A stretch of DNA of 64,000 bases from Desulfotignum sp. (GCA_011390635.1 JAABSA010000020.1:1-64000), one strand, 5' to 3'. Counted from the first letter of the stretch, positions 25,154 to 34,057 are shown. The notes: generated by a model not told the origin, from the letters alone. A program made the numbers and translations.

Positions 25154-25648
25154 ATGAAAAACCCCTCCAGAATGATATCTTTGCTGGCTGCCCTGTTAAT
25201 CGGCCTGTGCATCCAAGTGCCATCGGCCCTGGCTGAAGAGGGAAACACCCCTGAGAGCGCGGTAAAGGCCTTTGCCGGTGCGTATTTTATGCTGGATGAG
25301 ACAATGTCGGACCACCTGAGCCAGGATGCCCTTGTCAATGAACATGGGGTGAACATGGTGGAATTATATTTTCGGGTAAAAAAACAGGAAGCGGCCAGCC
25401 GTGGATATGAACTGGATTATCTGAAAATGCGGCCCATACTCATGAAAACCCAGGTGGTGTCGGAAGATGACAGTGCCGCCACCATTGCGCTTACGGCTGT
25501 TTTGATCCGCAGTATAAATCCGTTGTACCGTATGGTGGGGTATGTGTTCGGGCTGCTGGAAGAACATGAGGTCCGGACCACGGTCACTGTGGTAAAGGAA
25601 AACGGGATCTGGAAAGTCGGACCGGGAGCGCTTGACCTTCCTGCATAA
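25154..25648 (+). CDS. Secreted protein of unknown function (164 aa)
   Basis: ATG 25154 follows GGGAG. Residues 1-27 form a signal peptide (positively charged start, LLAALLIGLCI core, cleavage near PSALA-EE). The mature ~137 residues contain TPESAVKAFAGAYFMLD (~32-48) and end with the TVVKENGIWKVG pattern (~145-156). This NTF2-like/DUF4878-type layout (helix, then a strand pair near the end) is a guess. It stands alone between two minus-strand operons and converges on the Mla operon end. Function not recognised. Confidence 0.7.
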   Translation: MKNPSRMISLLAALLIGLCIQVPSALAEEGNTPESAVKAFAGAYFMLDETMSDHLSQDALVNEHGVNMVELYFRVKKQEAASRGYELDYLKMRPILMKTQVVSEDDSAATIALTAVLIRSINPLYRMVGYVFGLLEEHEVRTTVTVVKENGIWKVGPGALDLPA

Positions 25649-25675
25649 CAGGGTATGTAATCTCCGGGCACCCTG

Positions 25676-26302
25676 TCAATCAAGGGTGTCCATATCCCTG
25701 AAAAAATCTGCAAGAATATTCTCAAGGCAGCGGTTCCAGGCCTGTACCAGCGCTGCAGGGCGGTCCCGGGTTGTTGGCTCAGAAGCGGCATAGACCTGGT
25801 TGATCACCGGGATAAACCCTTTGTCTGTCTGCTGTTCAAGGATCAGCCGCAGGGACATGACGGCCCGTGGATGTGCAGGATTTCTGATGTCTCCGTAAAG
25901 TTGCATTATTTTCCCCGACAACCGGAAAAAGATGCCAGATGGGTCACTGGCAGGCACAGGCCGGAAAAAAGCGGAATTGTACAATGCTTCTTTGACCGCA
26001 TCTGAGATCATCCGCGCCGGAGAAACCATGAATTTGTTGTAGTAATCTCCTGTGAACCGGCCCTGGGATACCTGGTATATAAAAAAATTGGTTTCAAATT
26101 CAGGGGAAATGTCAAATTGTCTGACCAAAAGGCCTCTTCCATTTTCAAGCCCGGCAGATATTTTTACAGGCAGGGGAGGATGGATGCGAAACAGATTTTT
26201 TTCCGGGAAATCTTTTTGTATGCCGGCGCAGCCGTTCAGGCAAAGGATCACCAGAAGCATGCACCCCCCTGTGACCACACCCTGAATAATGGTCTTGTTC
26301 AT
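25676..26302 (-). CDS. ABC-type transport auxiliary lipoprotein of the Mla/Pqi system
   Basis: A 208-residue outer-membrane-type lipoprotein: signal segment with lipobox LNGC (Cys ~25), after which the mature chain starts AGIQKDFPEKNLFRI. The middle (SPARMISDAVKEALYNSAFF) and the C-terminal helix resemble ABC_trans_aux/PqiC proteins, which connect MCE complexes with the outer membrane. Its start overlaps the mlaD stop in an ATGA arrangement. It is the last gene of the operon. No MlaC-type soluble carrier is present, which is common for operons of this type. Confidence 0.75.
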   Translation of the reverse strand: MNKTIIQGVVTGGCMLLVILCLNGCAGIQKDFPEKNLFRIHPPLPVKISAGLENGRGLLVRQFDISPEFETNFFIYQVSQGRFTGDYYNKFMVSPARMISDAVKEALYNSAFFRPVPASDPSGIFFRLSGKIMQLYGDIRNPAHPRAVMSLRLILEQQTDKGFIPVINQVYAASEPTTRDRPAALVQAWNRCLENILADFFRDMDTLD

Positions 26303-27390
26303 TTTTCCCCTTTGATATTTTCTTCAGACATTTTTTTGGGAGGCCGTTCAAACAGCAGGCGGCCGGGGTAGTGTTTGATTTCAATGCTCAATTGTTTCAG
26401 GTTTTCCGAGGTTTGTTCAAAATTGTCAAGCGTCTTGTTGATGATGTCGGTGTTGAGCCAGACCATGGTTTCCAGCATTTTAACGGTTTTATTGAGACTG
26501 CCCAGCAGGGTATCGATCTGCCCGGAAACCTGTTTAAGTCCTTTGTCTGTCCGGGTTTCCAGATCCCGGGTCAGTGTCCTGGCATTGGCTGCGGTATGCA
26601 TCAGATCCTCCAGGGTTTTGTCAACCGGTTCCGATGCTTTGTCCACCATGCCCCTGATGCCGGCAAAAGATCCCCGGGCATCCTCTATCATTTGATGAAA
26701 CTCCGGAGACCCAAGGGTATCCGACAATTGCCGGTTGGTTTCGCGTATTTCCTGTAACAGCTTTGATGTCTGTTGAGAGATACCGACCAGGTCAAACTCT
26801 GAGGTTTTCCGGTTCATGGTTTCCAGCAGTTCCTCCAGGTTGGAAACCATCCCTAACAGGTTCATCTCGGACAGATTTTCCAGAATCAGGTTCAAGGCAT
26901 CTCCGAATCGTTTGATATTGCTTTTCCGGGAAGGTATATAAAGGTGTTCCGGCTGCCAGGTGATATCCAGATCTGATGCATCAGGAAAATAATCGGTTTC
27001 CAGGTAGGCAGCCCCGGTCAGGCCTTTGAAACTCAGATAAACGGTGAGCCCGTTTTCGATGGCCTTACGTGCGGCCTGTTCAGGATCTTTTGTTTTAGAT
27101 CCTACAAATACATCCGGGTCCAGGGTGAATATCACCAGCACATAATTGGACAAGGTCCCATAGTATTTTGTCGGCGTGGTAATGGATTTTACCGTCCCGA
27201 TTTTCACGCCCTTGTATTTGACTTCAGATCCCACATCCAGGCCCTGGACAGATTCATCAAAACTGGTCTCGGCCAGCATTTCTTTTGTCATAAATTGTCC
27301 GGCGCCGAAGGCAATGAGAAAGCCAACCGCAAGGCCAAAAGAGAGGATCACAAATAATCCGAGTTTGAAGTAATTGGTATTCCGGGTCAT
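26299..27390 (-). CDS. mlaD: MlaD-family MCE protein
   Basis: A 363-residue single-pass inner-membrane protein: N-terminal helix ~9-28 (FKLGLFVILSFGLAVGFLIA), one MCE domain ~38-125 (VQGLDVGSEVKYKGVKIGTV is the signature), and a long C-terminal helical/coiled region ~155-350 with repeated leucines (for example TSKLLQEIRETNRQLSDTL). It binds phospholipid and makes the periplasmic bridge of a lipid ABC transporter. Overlaps mlaF and the lipoprotein gene by 4 bp each. Confidence 0.88.
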   Translation of the reverse strand: MTRNTNYFKLGLFVILSFGLAVGFLIAFGAGQFMTKEMLAETSFDESVQGLDVGSEVKYKGVKIGTVKSITTPTKYYGTLSNYVLVIFTLDPDVFVGSKTKDPEQAARKAIENGLTVYLSFKGLTGAAYLETDYFPDASDLDITWQPEHLYIPSRKSNIKRFGDALNLILENLSEMNLLGMVSNLEELLETMNRKTSEFDLVGISQQTSKLLQEIRETNRQLSDTLGSPEFHQMIEDARGSFAGIRGMVDKASEPVDKTLEDLMHTAANARTLTRDLETRTDKGLKQVSGQIDTLLGSLNKTVKMLETMVWLNTDIINKTLDNFEQTSENLKQLSIEIKHYPGRLLFERPPKKMSEENIKGEK

Positions 27391-28151
27391 GGCTTTTTGT
27401 CTCTTTCGGGGTTCCGGTTAAAAAACTGGTACACATAGGCATTGGAGGCATCTGCTTTCAGATCTTCGGGTGCTCCTCTGGCAATGATGCTTTTGGTGTC
27501 TTTTTCCAGCATGATGGTGTTGTCTGCAATGGTTAAAATGCTTTCCAGTTCATGGGTGACGATCACAAAGGTGATCCCCAGTGTATCTGCCAAATCCATG
27601 ATCAGAAAATCCATCTCCGCGGATGTCAAGGGGTCCAGCCCGGCGGACGGTTCATCCAGGAAAACAATGGCCGGGTCCAGTGCCATGGCCCGTGCTATGG
27701 CTGCCCGTTTTTTCATGCCCCCGCTCAATGCGTCGGGCAGCAGATCTCCCTGGCCGGTGAGATCCACCAGCTTGAGTTTGGCCCGGGCAATCGTTTGTAT
27801 GGCATCAAAAGGCAGCCGGGTGTATTCTTTCAACGGCAGCATGATATTTTCCAAAACCGTCATGGAACCGAACAGGGCACCATTTTGAAATGCCACACCG
27901 ATTTGCTGCAGCAGCTGGTTCCGTTTTTTCCCCCGGGCTGTGATCATGTCCTGTCCATGGATCAGAACCCGGCCGGATACCGGGGGCAGAAGACCTATCA
28001 TATGCTTGAGCACCGTACTTTTGCCGCAGCCCGACCCCCCTAATATCACAAATATTTCTCCTTTTCTGATGTCAAAACTAAGGTCTTCCATGATGGCCTC
28101 GCCGTGATACCCGGCATACAGGTGCTCGACTTTTATAATGGTTTCTTTCAC
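27387..28151 (-). CDS. mlaF: MlaF-type ABC transporter ATPase
   Basis: A 254-residue ABC ATPase of the Mla lipid transporter. Walker A GGSGCGKST (38-46), signature LSGGMKKRAAIARA (~143-156), Walker B AIVFLDEPSAGLDP (~161-174), switch His in VIVTHELES. The MKKR in the signature is typical of MlaF/Ttg2A. ATGA overlaps with mlaE (upstream) and mlaD (downstream) indicate coupled translation. Confidence 0.92.
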   Translation of the reverse strand: MKETIIKVEHLYAGYHGEAIMEDLSFDIRKGEIFVILGGSGCGKSTVLKHMIGLLPPVSGRVLIHGQDMITARGKKRNQLLQQIGVAFQNGALFGSMTVLENIMLPLKEYTRLPFDAIQTIARAKLKLVDLTGQGDLLPDALSGGMKKRAAIARAMALDPAIVFLDEPSAGLDPLTSAEMDFLIMDLADTLGITFVIVTHELESILTIADNTIMLEKDTKSIIARGAPEDLKADASNAYVYQFFNRNPERDKKP

Positions 28152-29275
28152 ACACCCAACATATAATAAAGGATTGAAAAAATACCGTCAAACACGGCAA
28201 TGAGAACAATGGAGGACACAACCGCCCTGGTGGCGGCCTCACCTACGGCGGACGGACCCTGACTGGTCTGGTATCCGCGGATACAGCCGGTGGCAGCAAT
28301 CAGGATTCCAAACACAAAACATTTGATGATGCCGCCGGTAAAATCCCCCCAGGAAACAAATCCCACCACCTGGTTGTAATAAGCGACAAAGGGGTGGCCA
28401 AGGGAGAGAATCACCACAGCACCCCCTAAAATGCCCACCAGAATGGCAAATACAGTGAGCAGCGGTGTCATCAATGTGGAGGCGATCACCCGGGGAAGGA
28501 TCAGAAACCGCACCGGTTCCAGACCCATGATGGTCAAGGCATCGAGTTCCTCATTGATTTTCATGGTGCCGATTTCAGCGGCAAACGCGGATGCCGACCT
28601 GCCCGCCAGGACAATGGCGGTCATTAAAGGCCCCAGTTCCCGGACCATGGCTATGCCGACAAGGTTGGCCACATAAATTTCCGCACCGAACATCTTCATG
28701 GGAATGGCTGACTGGAATGCCATGACAAGTCCCACAATAAAGCTGATAAGGGCCACGATGGGCAGTGCATTTGCCCCGGCCTGCTCCGCCACCCGCAGGG
28801 TTTCACCCCACCGTATTTTTCCCGGATGGGCAAGGCTTGATAAAAATGCCCAGAAAATTTCGCCCAAAAAAGCAATAAAGGTGTGGGCATCATATAAGAA
28901 ATCCGCAACTGAGCGGCCTTTTTTTTCTACAAATGACCGGGCCCTGCCTGTGGGAGCGGTGGTGTCCGGGGAGGGTTCCGGGCCTGCCTTTCGGATACGC
29001 TCCACCAGGGCGGTAGATGCCGAATCCAGGCCGGTAATCTTGGTTTTGTCCCAGTTCCGCCCCAGGGCCATCTTGTCCAGATGGGCGATGAAGGCCGCGC
29101 CTGCGGTATCAAAGTAATCGACTTCGGAAAGATCAATGGCCAGGGCCGGACCGTTTCCCTGGCGTAACCCGTTGCCTGCCTTTTCCCATACATCAGCAAT
29201 TCCTGCAGCATCCAGACGTCCGGAAAAGGCAAAAAACAAAAGTGTGTCGGTGTGGTCAACTGTCAGGTCTGCCAT
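28148..29275 (-). CDS. mlaE: MlaE-type permease with N-terminal STAS domain
   Basis: A 375-residue fusion. Residues ~1-95 form a STAS domain (ALAIDLSEVDYFDTAGAAFI), the equivalent of MlaB; after a linker the MlaE permease starts near 130, with about five to six helices and the diagnostic VRELGPLMTAIVLAGRSASA and AEIGTMKINEELDALTIMGL blocks. ATG 29275 is chosen since AGGTGA lies just upstream; an earlier ATG at 29299 lies inside the prmA 3' end. It moves phospholipids with MlaF and MlaD, and begins 4 bp after the prmA stop. Confidence 0.9.
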   Translation of the reverse strand: MADLTVDHTDTLLFFAFSGRLDAAGIADVWEKAGNGLRQGNGPALAIDLSEVDYFDTAGAAFIAHLDKMALGRNWDKTKITGLDSASTALVERIRKAGPEPSPDTTAPTGRARSFVEKKGRSVADFLYDAHTFIAFLGEIFWAFLSSLAHPGKIRWGETLRVAEQAGANALPIVALISFIVGLVMAFQSAIPMKMFGAEIYVANLVGIAMVRELGPLMTAIVLAGRSASAFAAEIGTMKINEELDALTIMGLEPVRFLILPRVIASTLMTPLLTVFAILVGILGGAVVILSLGHPFVAYYNQVVGFVSWGDFTGGIIKCFVFGILIAATGCIRGYQTSQGPSAVGEAATRAVVSSIVLIAVFDGIFSILYYMLGV

Positions 29276-29279
29276 GTGC

Positions 29280-30203
29280 TCACCTGTCTTTATGTGCAAC
29301 GGTCAGGGTCACCCATTCATCCAGAAGTTCCTGGTGCACAATTTCCAGGCCATGGCGGTGCAGGGCATCTGCCACTTTTGGCATGTGATCCTGGATAATG
29401 CCGGAAAGAATGGCACAGGCATGCGGTGCCATGCGTTTTGTAATGTCTTCCAGAATCTCCACAATGGTCTGGGCGATGATATTGGCGGCGATCAGGTCAT
29501 ACATAATCGGCTCGGTCTGATCCAGGCGGCAGGTGTACAGACTATATCTTTCTTGCGGGATCTGGTTTTTTTCCAGGTTTTTGCCGGAGATGCCCACGGC
29601 TATGTCATCTGTATCAATGCCGGTGAGACGGGCTGCACCAAGCCTGGCTGCCGCGATCATCAGAATGCCGGAACCGCAACCCACATCCAGAAACGTCTGG
29701 CCGGGTTTCAGGCGGTTTTCAATCTGCCGGATGCACATGCAGGTGGATGGATGGGTGCCCGTGCCGAATGCCATGCCCGGATCCAGGTGGATAACAATAT
29801 CATCGGGGCCTGGTTCAAAGGGTTTCCATGCCGGTTTGACCACAATGCGGTCGGTGATGCGCACTACATCAAAATATTGTTTCCAGGATTCTGCCCATTG
29901 CTGGTCATCCACGTTTTCAGCCCGGATGGTAACCTGGATGCCTGCTGTTGCAAGATTTCGGGCATGGTGCCGGATTTTTTCAAGGGTTTTGTGGGAAAAA
30001 CCGGTGTCAGGCAGGTATCCTTCAATGGAATTTTCAAGGGGTATGGCCAGGGTCCGGGTGCCGAACCCTTCATCCGGCTCCGCTATGGGCAGGTTGCATA
30101 CCACGCCTGTGATGCCGGAGGAAAAAAACATATCACAGACCAGTTCTTCAGCCAGCTCCAGGTTGTCGGAGTCAAATGCAGCAGTGATTTTTGTAAATTG
30201 CAT
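29280..30203 (-). CDS. prmA: Ribosomal protein L11 methyltransferase
   Basis: A 307-residue SAM-dependent methyltransferase that modifies ribosomal protein L11. The PrmA signature LDPGMAFGTGTHPST (~145-159) is clear, followed by SAM motif I LDVGCGSG (~177-184) and the IAANIIAQ acceptor-type motif (~240-247), where N-I resembles the N-(I/L)-(L/V) seen in this family. N-terminal ~1-120 is the substrate-recognition domain. The gene is first in the Mla operon, 4 bp before mlaE, and diverges from the second PrmA-like gene at 30330. Confidence 0.9.
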   Translation of the reverse strand: MQFTKITAAFDSDNLELAEELVCDMFFSSGITGVVCNLPIAEPDEGFGTRTLAIPLENSIEGYLPDTGFSHKTLEKIRHHARNLATAGIQVTIRAENVDDQQWAESWKQYFDVVRITDRIVVKPAWKPFEPGPDDIVIHLDPGMAFGTGTHPSTCMCIRQIENRLKPGQTFLDVGCGSGILMIAAARLGAARLTGIDTDDIAVGISGKNLEKNQIPQERYSLYTCRLDQTEPIMYDLIAANIIAQTIVEILEDITKRMAPHACAILSGIIQDHMPKVADALHRHGLEIVHQELLDEWVTLTVAHKDR

Positions 30204-30329
30204 GAATGGTCAGATCTTTCTTTTTGATAACAGTCTTGAACTTTTTGGCAGCAGTCTTGAAATTTCCATGTGAAAAGATTATTTTTCAATTTTTTGACAA
30301 AGTCAAATTTTATTTTATAAACTGCGTTT

Positions 30330-31193
30330 ATGGAAAAGGCTGTCCGGCATATGGAAAACCCCTATCAGAACCTGGTCATCTATTATTTTGAAGGCAGGAT
30401 TGAGCCGGGCGGAGCCGTGACAGCGGATCCGCGGTTTTTAGGCAACTGGCAGGAGGCGGACTCGGCGTTTGTGTTTTTTTCCGAGCCTGTCCCCTCTTTT
30501 GCAAAACAGATGGCAGACCAGTATCCGGATGCCAGTCTTGCGGATGTGTATGAAATGACCTGGGAACAATGGCACGGGGACAGTATACACTCCTATTGTC
30601 TGGAAAAGTTTTATGTGTATCCGCCATGGGAGCGGCCGGCAGATGATCCGGACAGGCGCAACATCATGCTGGATCCCGGGGTGGTGTTCGGTACCGGTCT
30701 GCACCAGACCACCCGGGACTGCCTGGAGCTGATACACCATTTGTGCAGCAAAAACAATATTGAAACAGTGGTGGACATCGGCACCGGCACGGGACTTCTG
30801 GCTTTGGGGGCTGCCGCCATGGACTGCCGACGGGTCCTGGCCTGTGATTTCAACCGTCTGGCTGTGGAAACGGCCCGTAAAAATATAGCCCTCAACCATT
30901 GGGATGACAGGGTTCTCGCATTTCAGGCCAGGGGGGAAACCATGATGGAACTGCCCTGTGATCTTGTGGTGGCCAATATCCATTATGATATCATGCAGCA
31001 GTTACTTGCCTCTCCGGAGCTGCTGGACAGACAATACCTGATTCTGTCCGGTCTGCTGCACTCCCAGGCCCGAAAAGTGGTGGAAACGCTGACAAAAAAA
31101 CAGGTACACATCCTTCAGCACAGATGTCCTGACGGCATATGGAATACCTTTCTGGCCAGGCCGTCTATGACAGCTTCCTGTGGAGTAAATTGA
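30330..31193 (+). CDS. PrmA-like methyltransferase paralogue
   Basis: A 287-residue protein sharing PrmA landmarks: LDPGVVFGTGLHQTTR (~112-127), SAM motif I VVDIGTGTG (~147-155), and VVANIHYDIM (~214-223). The THPST of classical PrmA reads LHQTT here, and the acceptor-type motif differs (ANIHYD). The N-terminal domain is distinct, so the substrate may not be L11. The neighbouring minus-strand gene is the canonical prmA, starting 126 bp away, so this is a diverged second copy. ATG 30330 or ATG 30351 could start; neither has a strong ribosome site. It is followed 24 bp later by an EamA permease. Confidence 0.8.
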   Translation: MEKAVRHMENPYQNLVIYYFEGRIEPGGAVTADPRFLGNWQEADSAFVFFSEPVPSFAKQMADQYPDASLADVYEMTWEQWHGDSIHSYCLEKFYVYPPWERPADDPDRRNIMLDPGVVFGTGLHQTTRDCLELIHHLCSKNNIETVVDIGTGTGLLALGAAAMDCRRVLACDFNRLAVETARKNIALNHWDDRVLAFQARGETMMELPCDLVVANIHYDIMQQLLASPELLDRQYLILSGLLHSQARKVVETLTKKQVHILQHRCPDGIWNTFLARPSMTASCGVN

Positions 31194-31217
31194 TGCTGCA
31201 AAAAAAGAAAGTACACC

Positions 31218-32117
31218 ATGTCTTCTGATTCTTCTTTGGTTGTTCGAAAGGCCCTGATCAGAACCGTTGCTGGTGCCATGATGATCAGCTTTTCAGCGGT
31301 TTTTGTGAAACTGGCCCATGTGAACCCCACGGTATCCGGTTTTTACCGGGTGTTTTTCGGCGGGTGTTTTCTGCTCATTATTCTGCTGGTCCGCAGGGAA
31401 CTGCGCTGGTACGGGTGGCGGTTTTTGGGGCTTGCCCTGGTCACCGGTGTCTTCTTCGCCCTGGACCTGTATGCCTGGCACCGCAGCATTCAGTATGTGG
31501 GGCCGGGACTGGCAACCATTCTGGGCAATTTTGAGGTGTTCATGGTGCCGGTGGTGGCATTCATGATTTATGGAGAAAAGCCGTCCCTTCGACTGGTCCT
31601 TTCGGTGCCTCCGGCCATGGCAGGGCTTTTCATGATCGTGGGCACCCCCTGGGGCCAGCTGGCCCCGGATTTTCGCATCGGGATCTATTATGGCCTTGCC
31701 ACGGCGGTGTTTTACACTGGGTTTTTAATGGTGTTCAGAAAAATGCAGTCCCATGCAGACAGTCCGCCCGCACTGTACAACCTGATGGTGGTGTCTTTTG
31801 CAACGGCCCTGTTCCTTGGCCTGGAAATGGTGCGCACCAATGAGTCATTTGCCATTCCAGATGCGCAGTCCCTGGCAGCCCTGGGAGGTTTGGCCCTCAT
31901 GAGCCAGACCCTGGGATGGTTTCTCATCGGCCATTCTCTGCCCAAAATACCGGCGGCCATTGCCGGGTTGATTCTGCTGCTTCAGCCCTCCCTTTCTTTT
32001 GTATGGGATGTGCTGTTTTTCGACCGGGAAACGTCGCTCATGGCCTGGGGGGGTGTGGTGCTGGCCTTGTGCGCCATCTATATCGGGGCTATCAGCGGCA
32101 AGGCGGATAAAACATGA
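31218..32117 (+). CDS. EamA/DMT-family permease
   Basis: A 299-residue drug/metabolite-transporter-family protein with ten predicted membrane helices in two EamA repeats. The first repeat contains NPTVSGFYRVFFGG (~36-49) and LDLYAWHRSIQYVGPGLATI (~80-99); the second repeat ends GGVVLALCAIYIGAISG near the C-terminus. Such proteins export small metabolites or amino acids; no specificity can be read. It lies 24 bp after the PrmA-like gene and is probably co-transcribed. Confidence 0.85.
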   Translation: MSSDSSLVVRKALIRTVAGAMMISFSAVFVKLAHVNPTVSGFYRVFFGGCFLLIILLVRRELRWYGWRFLGLALVTGVFFALDLYAWHRSIQYVGPGLATILGNFEVFMVPVVAFMIYGEKPSLRLVLSVPPAMAGLFMIVGTPWGQLAPDFRIGIYYGLATAVFYTGFLMVFRKMQSHADSPPALYNLMVVSFATALFLGLEMVRTNESFAIPDAQSLAALGGLALMSQTLGWFLIGHSLPKIPAAIAGLILLLQPSLSFVWDVLFFDRETSLMAWGGVVLALCAIYIGAISGKADKT

Positions 32118-32197
32118 TACCGCCTCTTCTGGCTAGCTGTGGCCGGTGTCCGGGGTCATCGCATGCAAGGCAGCAGGGAAAGTCTTGGAAGCAGGCC

Positions 32198-32273
32198 GCC
32201 CCCTGTGGTGCATTCCTGCCGGCCAGAGATCCTTGGGGTTCTGACAGTCCGGCAGGAATGCACCACAGGGGGC
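32198..32273. repeat. Perfect 25-bp inverted repeat with 26-bp spacer
   Basis: Left arm 32198-32222 and right arm 32249-32273 are exact reverse complements over 25 bp (each includes CCTGTGGTGCATTCC or its complement). It lies in the 366-bp convergent gap after the EamA gene, which contains no gene. No T-tract follows, so it is either a bidirectional stop or a mobile palindromic unit. Confidence 0.7.
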
Positions 32274-32374
32274 TCACGCTGCGCAATGGGTACCCTGGTC
32301 GGTTATACTGGTCGCTGTTGCGCTGGATAACAGATTCCGGGTTGACCAGGGATCATTAGATGTGATTTCCCTGG

Positions 32375-32400
32375 CCCGGCACCGGATAACCGGTGCCGGG
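32375..32400. terminator. Perfect 11-bp hairpin with ATAA loop
   Basis: CCCGGCACCGG-ATAA-CCGGTGCCGGG, at the convergent junction of the EamA gene and the carboxymuconolactone-decarboxylase-like gene. Downstream on the + strand a short TTTT follows at 32407-32410. Probable bidirectional terminator. Confidence 0.5.
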
Positions 32401-32483
32401 GGGTGCTTTTCATCTGGTGTGATCATCACCGCCACCGGGCTTTCCGGGTGTTTCAACCGGATCTGCACAGGTGCGGTGATGGT

Positions 32484-32873
32484 TTATTCCAGCTCTCCGC
32501 GTTCTTCCAGCACCTTTTTCAGGGTGGACAGGGCGGTGTTTGCTGCGGGTACCCCGCCGTAGATGCTGGTCTGGAAGATCACTTCTGCAACTTCTTCTTT
32601 TGTGCATCCCACATTCAGGGCTGCATGGATGTGCAGGGCCAGCTCTTCGGGTTTGGAAAGCACGGTGAGGGCTGCCACGGTGATGAGCTGCCGGGTGGTG
32701 TGGGGGATTTTTTCTCTGGCATACATCTGGCCGGTGATGTACAGGGACATGTCTTTGGCCAGGTCTTTGTCAAAGAACCGCCACAGGTTGTAGGGCTTGT
32801 CTTCATCCTTTACCGTGGAAAAGTACAGTTTGGCGGTTTCTCCGGTTTTTTTTGCAATCTCTTTGGGGTCCAT
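32484..32873 (-). CDS. Carboxymuconolactone decarboxylase (AhpD-like) family protein
   Basis: A 129-residue all-helical protein. The family core is seen at ~58-105: TTRQLITVAALTVLSK, then LHIHAALNVGCTKEEVAEVI and a C-terminal helix. Members with a CxxC act as peroxidases; this protein has a single cysteine in NVGCTKEE and lacks CxxC, so it is unlikely to be an AhpD peroxidase. ATG 32873 has AAGGAG at ideal spacing. It lies 11 bp after the acyl-CoA dehydrogenase stop, so it belongs to that operon; a decarboxylase or lactone role in glutaryl/glutaconyl metabolism is possible but unproven. Confidence 0.8.
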   Translation of the reverse strand: MDPKEIAKKTGETAKLYFSTVKDEDKPYNLWRFFDKDLAKDMSLYITGQMYAREKIPHTTRQLITVAALTVLSKPEELALHIHAALNVGCTKEEVAEVIFQTSIYGGVPAANTALSTLKKVLEERGELE

Positions 32874-32884
32874 GGAGAACTCCT

Positions 32885-34057
32885 TTATCGGTTGGCTTTC
32901 CTGAATCCCAGCTGATCCAGGGCGATGATCCATTTGCAGATATTGGCGGAGCCTTCCACCATGGAGTAGGTGGGAGCGTCTCTGTAGTAACGGGCCACGG
33001 GGTATTCTGTGGAATACCCATAGGCGCCCATGATACGCATGGCATAGTTGGAGGCCTTTGTTGCCACTTCACCGGCCAGGTATTTGGCCATGGCAACATC
33101 CAGGCCGTTGTTGAGCTGGCCCTTGTCCTTGGCTACGGCCGCCTTGTACACCACCAGCCGGGCTGCTTCGATTTCCGCTGTGATCTGGGCGATCATGTCC
33201 TGGTTCATCTGGAACTCACCGATTTTTTTGCCGAACTGTTTTCTGTCATTGCAGTATTTTGTGGCCACATCCAGGCAGGCCTGGGCCAGGCCGACGCCAC
33301 CTGCCGCAGCTGACAGCCGGGTCTGGTTCAAAGAGGAGAACACGATTTTGGCGCCGTCTCCGGGTTTGCCCAGCAGGTTTTCCTTGGGTACTTTGACGTT
33401 GTCTAAAAACAGCTCACCCGTGGGGGAAGAATGGGACCCCAGTTTTTCCAGAGAAGATGTCTTGATGCCGGCAAAATTTTTGGGTTCGATGACAAAGGCG
33501 GACAGGCCCTTGGAGCCGGCGGCTTTGTCGGTATAGGCATAGTAGAGCAGGCAGTCGGCTACGTGCGCATTGGAGATCCAGGTTTTGGAGCCGTTGATCA
33601 GCCAGTGGTCTCCCTTGTCTTCGGCCGTGGAGGCCATGGCCATGACATCGGAACCGGCATCCGGTTCGGTGATGCCGAAACCACCGATGTATTCGGCTGT
33701 GCAGAGCTTTTCCACATATTTTTTGCGCACTTCTTCGTTGCCGTATTTGTAGATGGTGTACCCGCATCCCAGCATCTGCATGTTTACCTGAACCCGCAGA
33801 GAAGAGGAGACCCGTGCCAGCTCCTCGGTGATGATCATGGCGGCCAGGAACCCGTTTTCCATACCTTCTCCACCGTATTCTTCGGGGATCACGGTACCGA
33901 AACATCCCAGGTCCCTGCCCAGGGGCCGCATGGCTTCGTCAATGGGCAGGTAGTGTTTTTCATCCCATTCATCAGCATAGGGTTCAATCTGTTTTTTGGC
34001 AAAATTTCTGATTTCCTTTTGAATCATCTGAAGGTCTTTGGGCAATGTAAAATCCAT
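32885..34057 (-). CDS. acd: Glutaryl-CoA dehydrogenase, probably the non-decarboxylating type
   Basis: A 390-residue acyl-CoA dehydrogenase that would oxidise glutaryl-CoA to glutaconyl-CoA with FAD. Visible: FGITEPDAGSDVMAM (~127-141), LINGSKTWISNA (~153-164), GSHSSPTGELF, and the C-terminal SMVEGSANICK with catalytic Glu368. As recalled, the sequence is closely similar throughout to the structurally characterised Acd of Desulfococcus multivorans. The residue before the catalytic Glu is Val367, whereas decarboxylating mammalian enzymes have Tyr there; this fits a dehydrogenase that leaves the carboxylate on, for a separate decarboxylase. The neighbouring GcdA-type carboxyltransferase and biotin carrier support that. 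No electron-transfer flavoprotein gene is in the window. Confidence 0.85.
   Translation of the reverse strand: MDFTLPKDLQMIQKEIRNFAKKQIEPYADEWDEKHYLPIDEAMRPLGRDLGCFGTVIPEEYGGEGMENGFLAAMIITEELARVSSSLRVQVNMQMLGCGYTIYKYGNEEVRKKYVEKLCTAEYIGGFGITEPDAGSDVMAMASTAEDKGDHWLINGSKTWISNAHVADCLLYYAYTDKAAGSKGLSAFVIEPKNFAGIKTSSLEKLGSHSSPTGELFLDNVKVPKENLLGKPGDGAKIVFSSLNQTRLSAAAGGVGLAQACLDVATKYCNDRKQFGKKIGEFQMNQDMIAQITAEIEAARLVVYKAAVAKDKGQLNNGLDVAMAKYLAGEVATKASNYAMRIMGAYGYSTEYPVARYYRDAPTYSMVEGSANICKWIIALDQLGFRKANR

Noticed and set aside
30230-30265. Direct repeat CAGTCTTGAA between the two PrmA-like genes
   Set aside because: Two 10-bp copies and a further partial one at ~40787; too short and too AT-rich to distinguish from chance.
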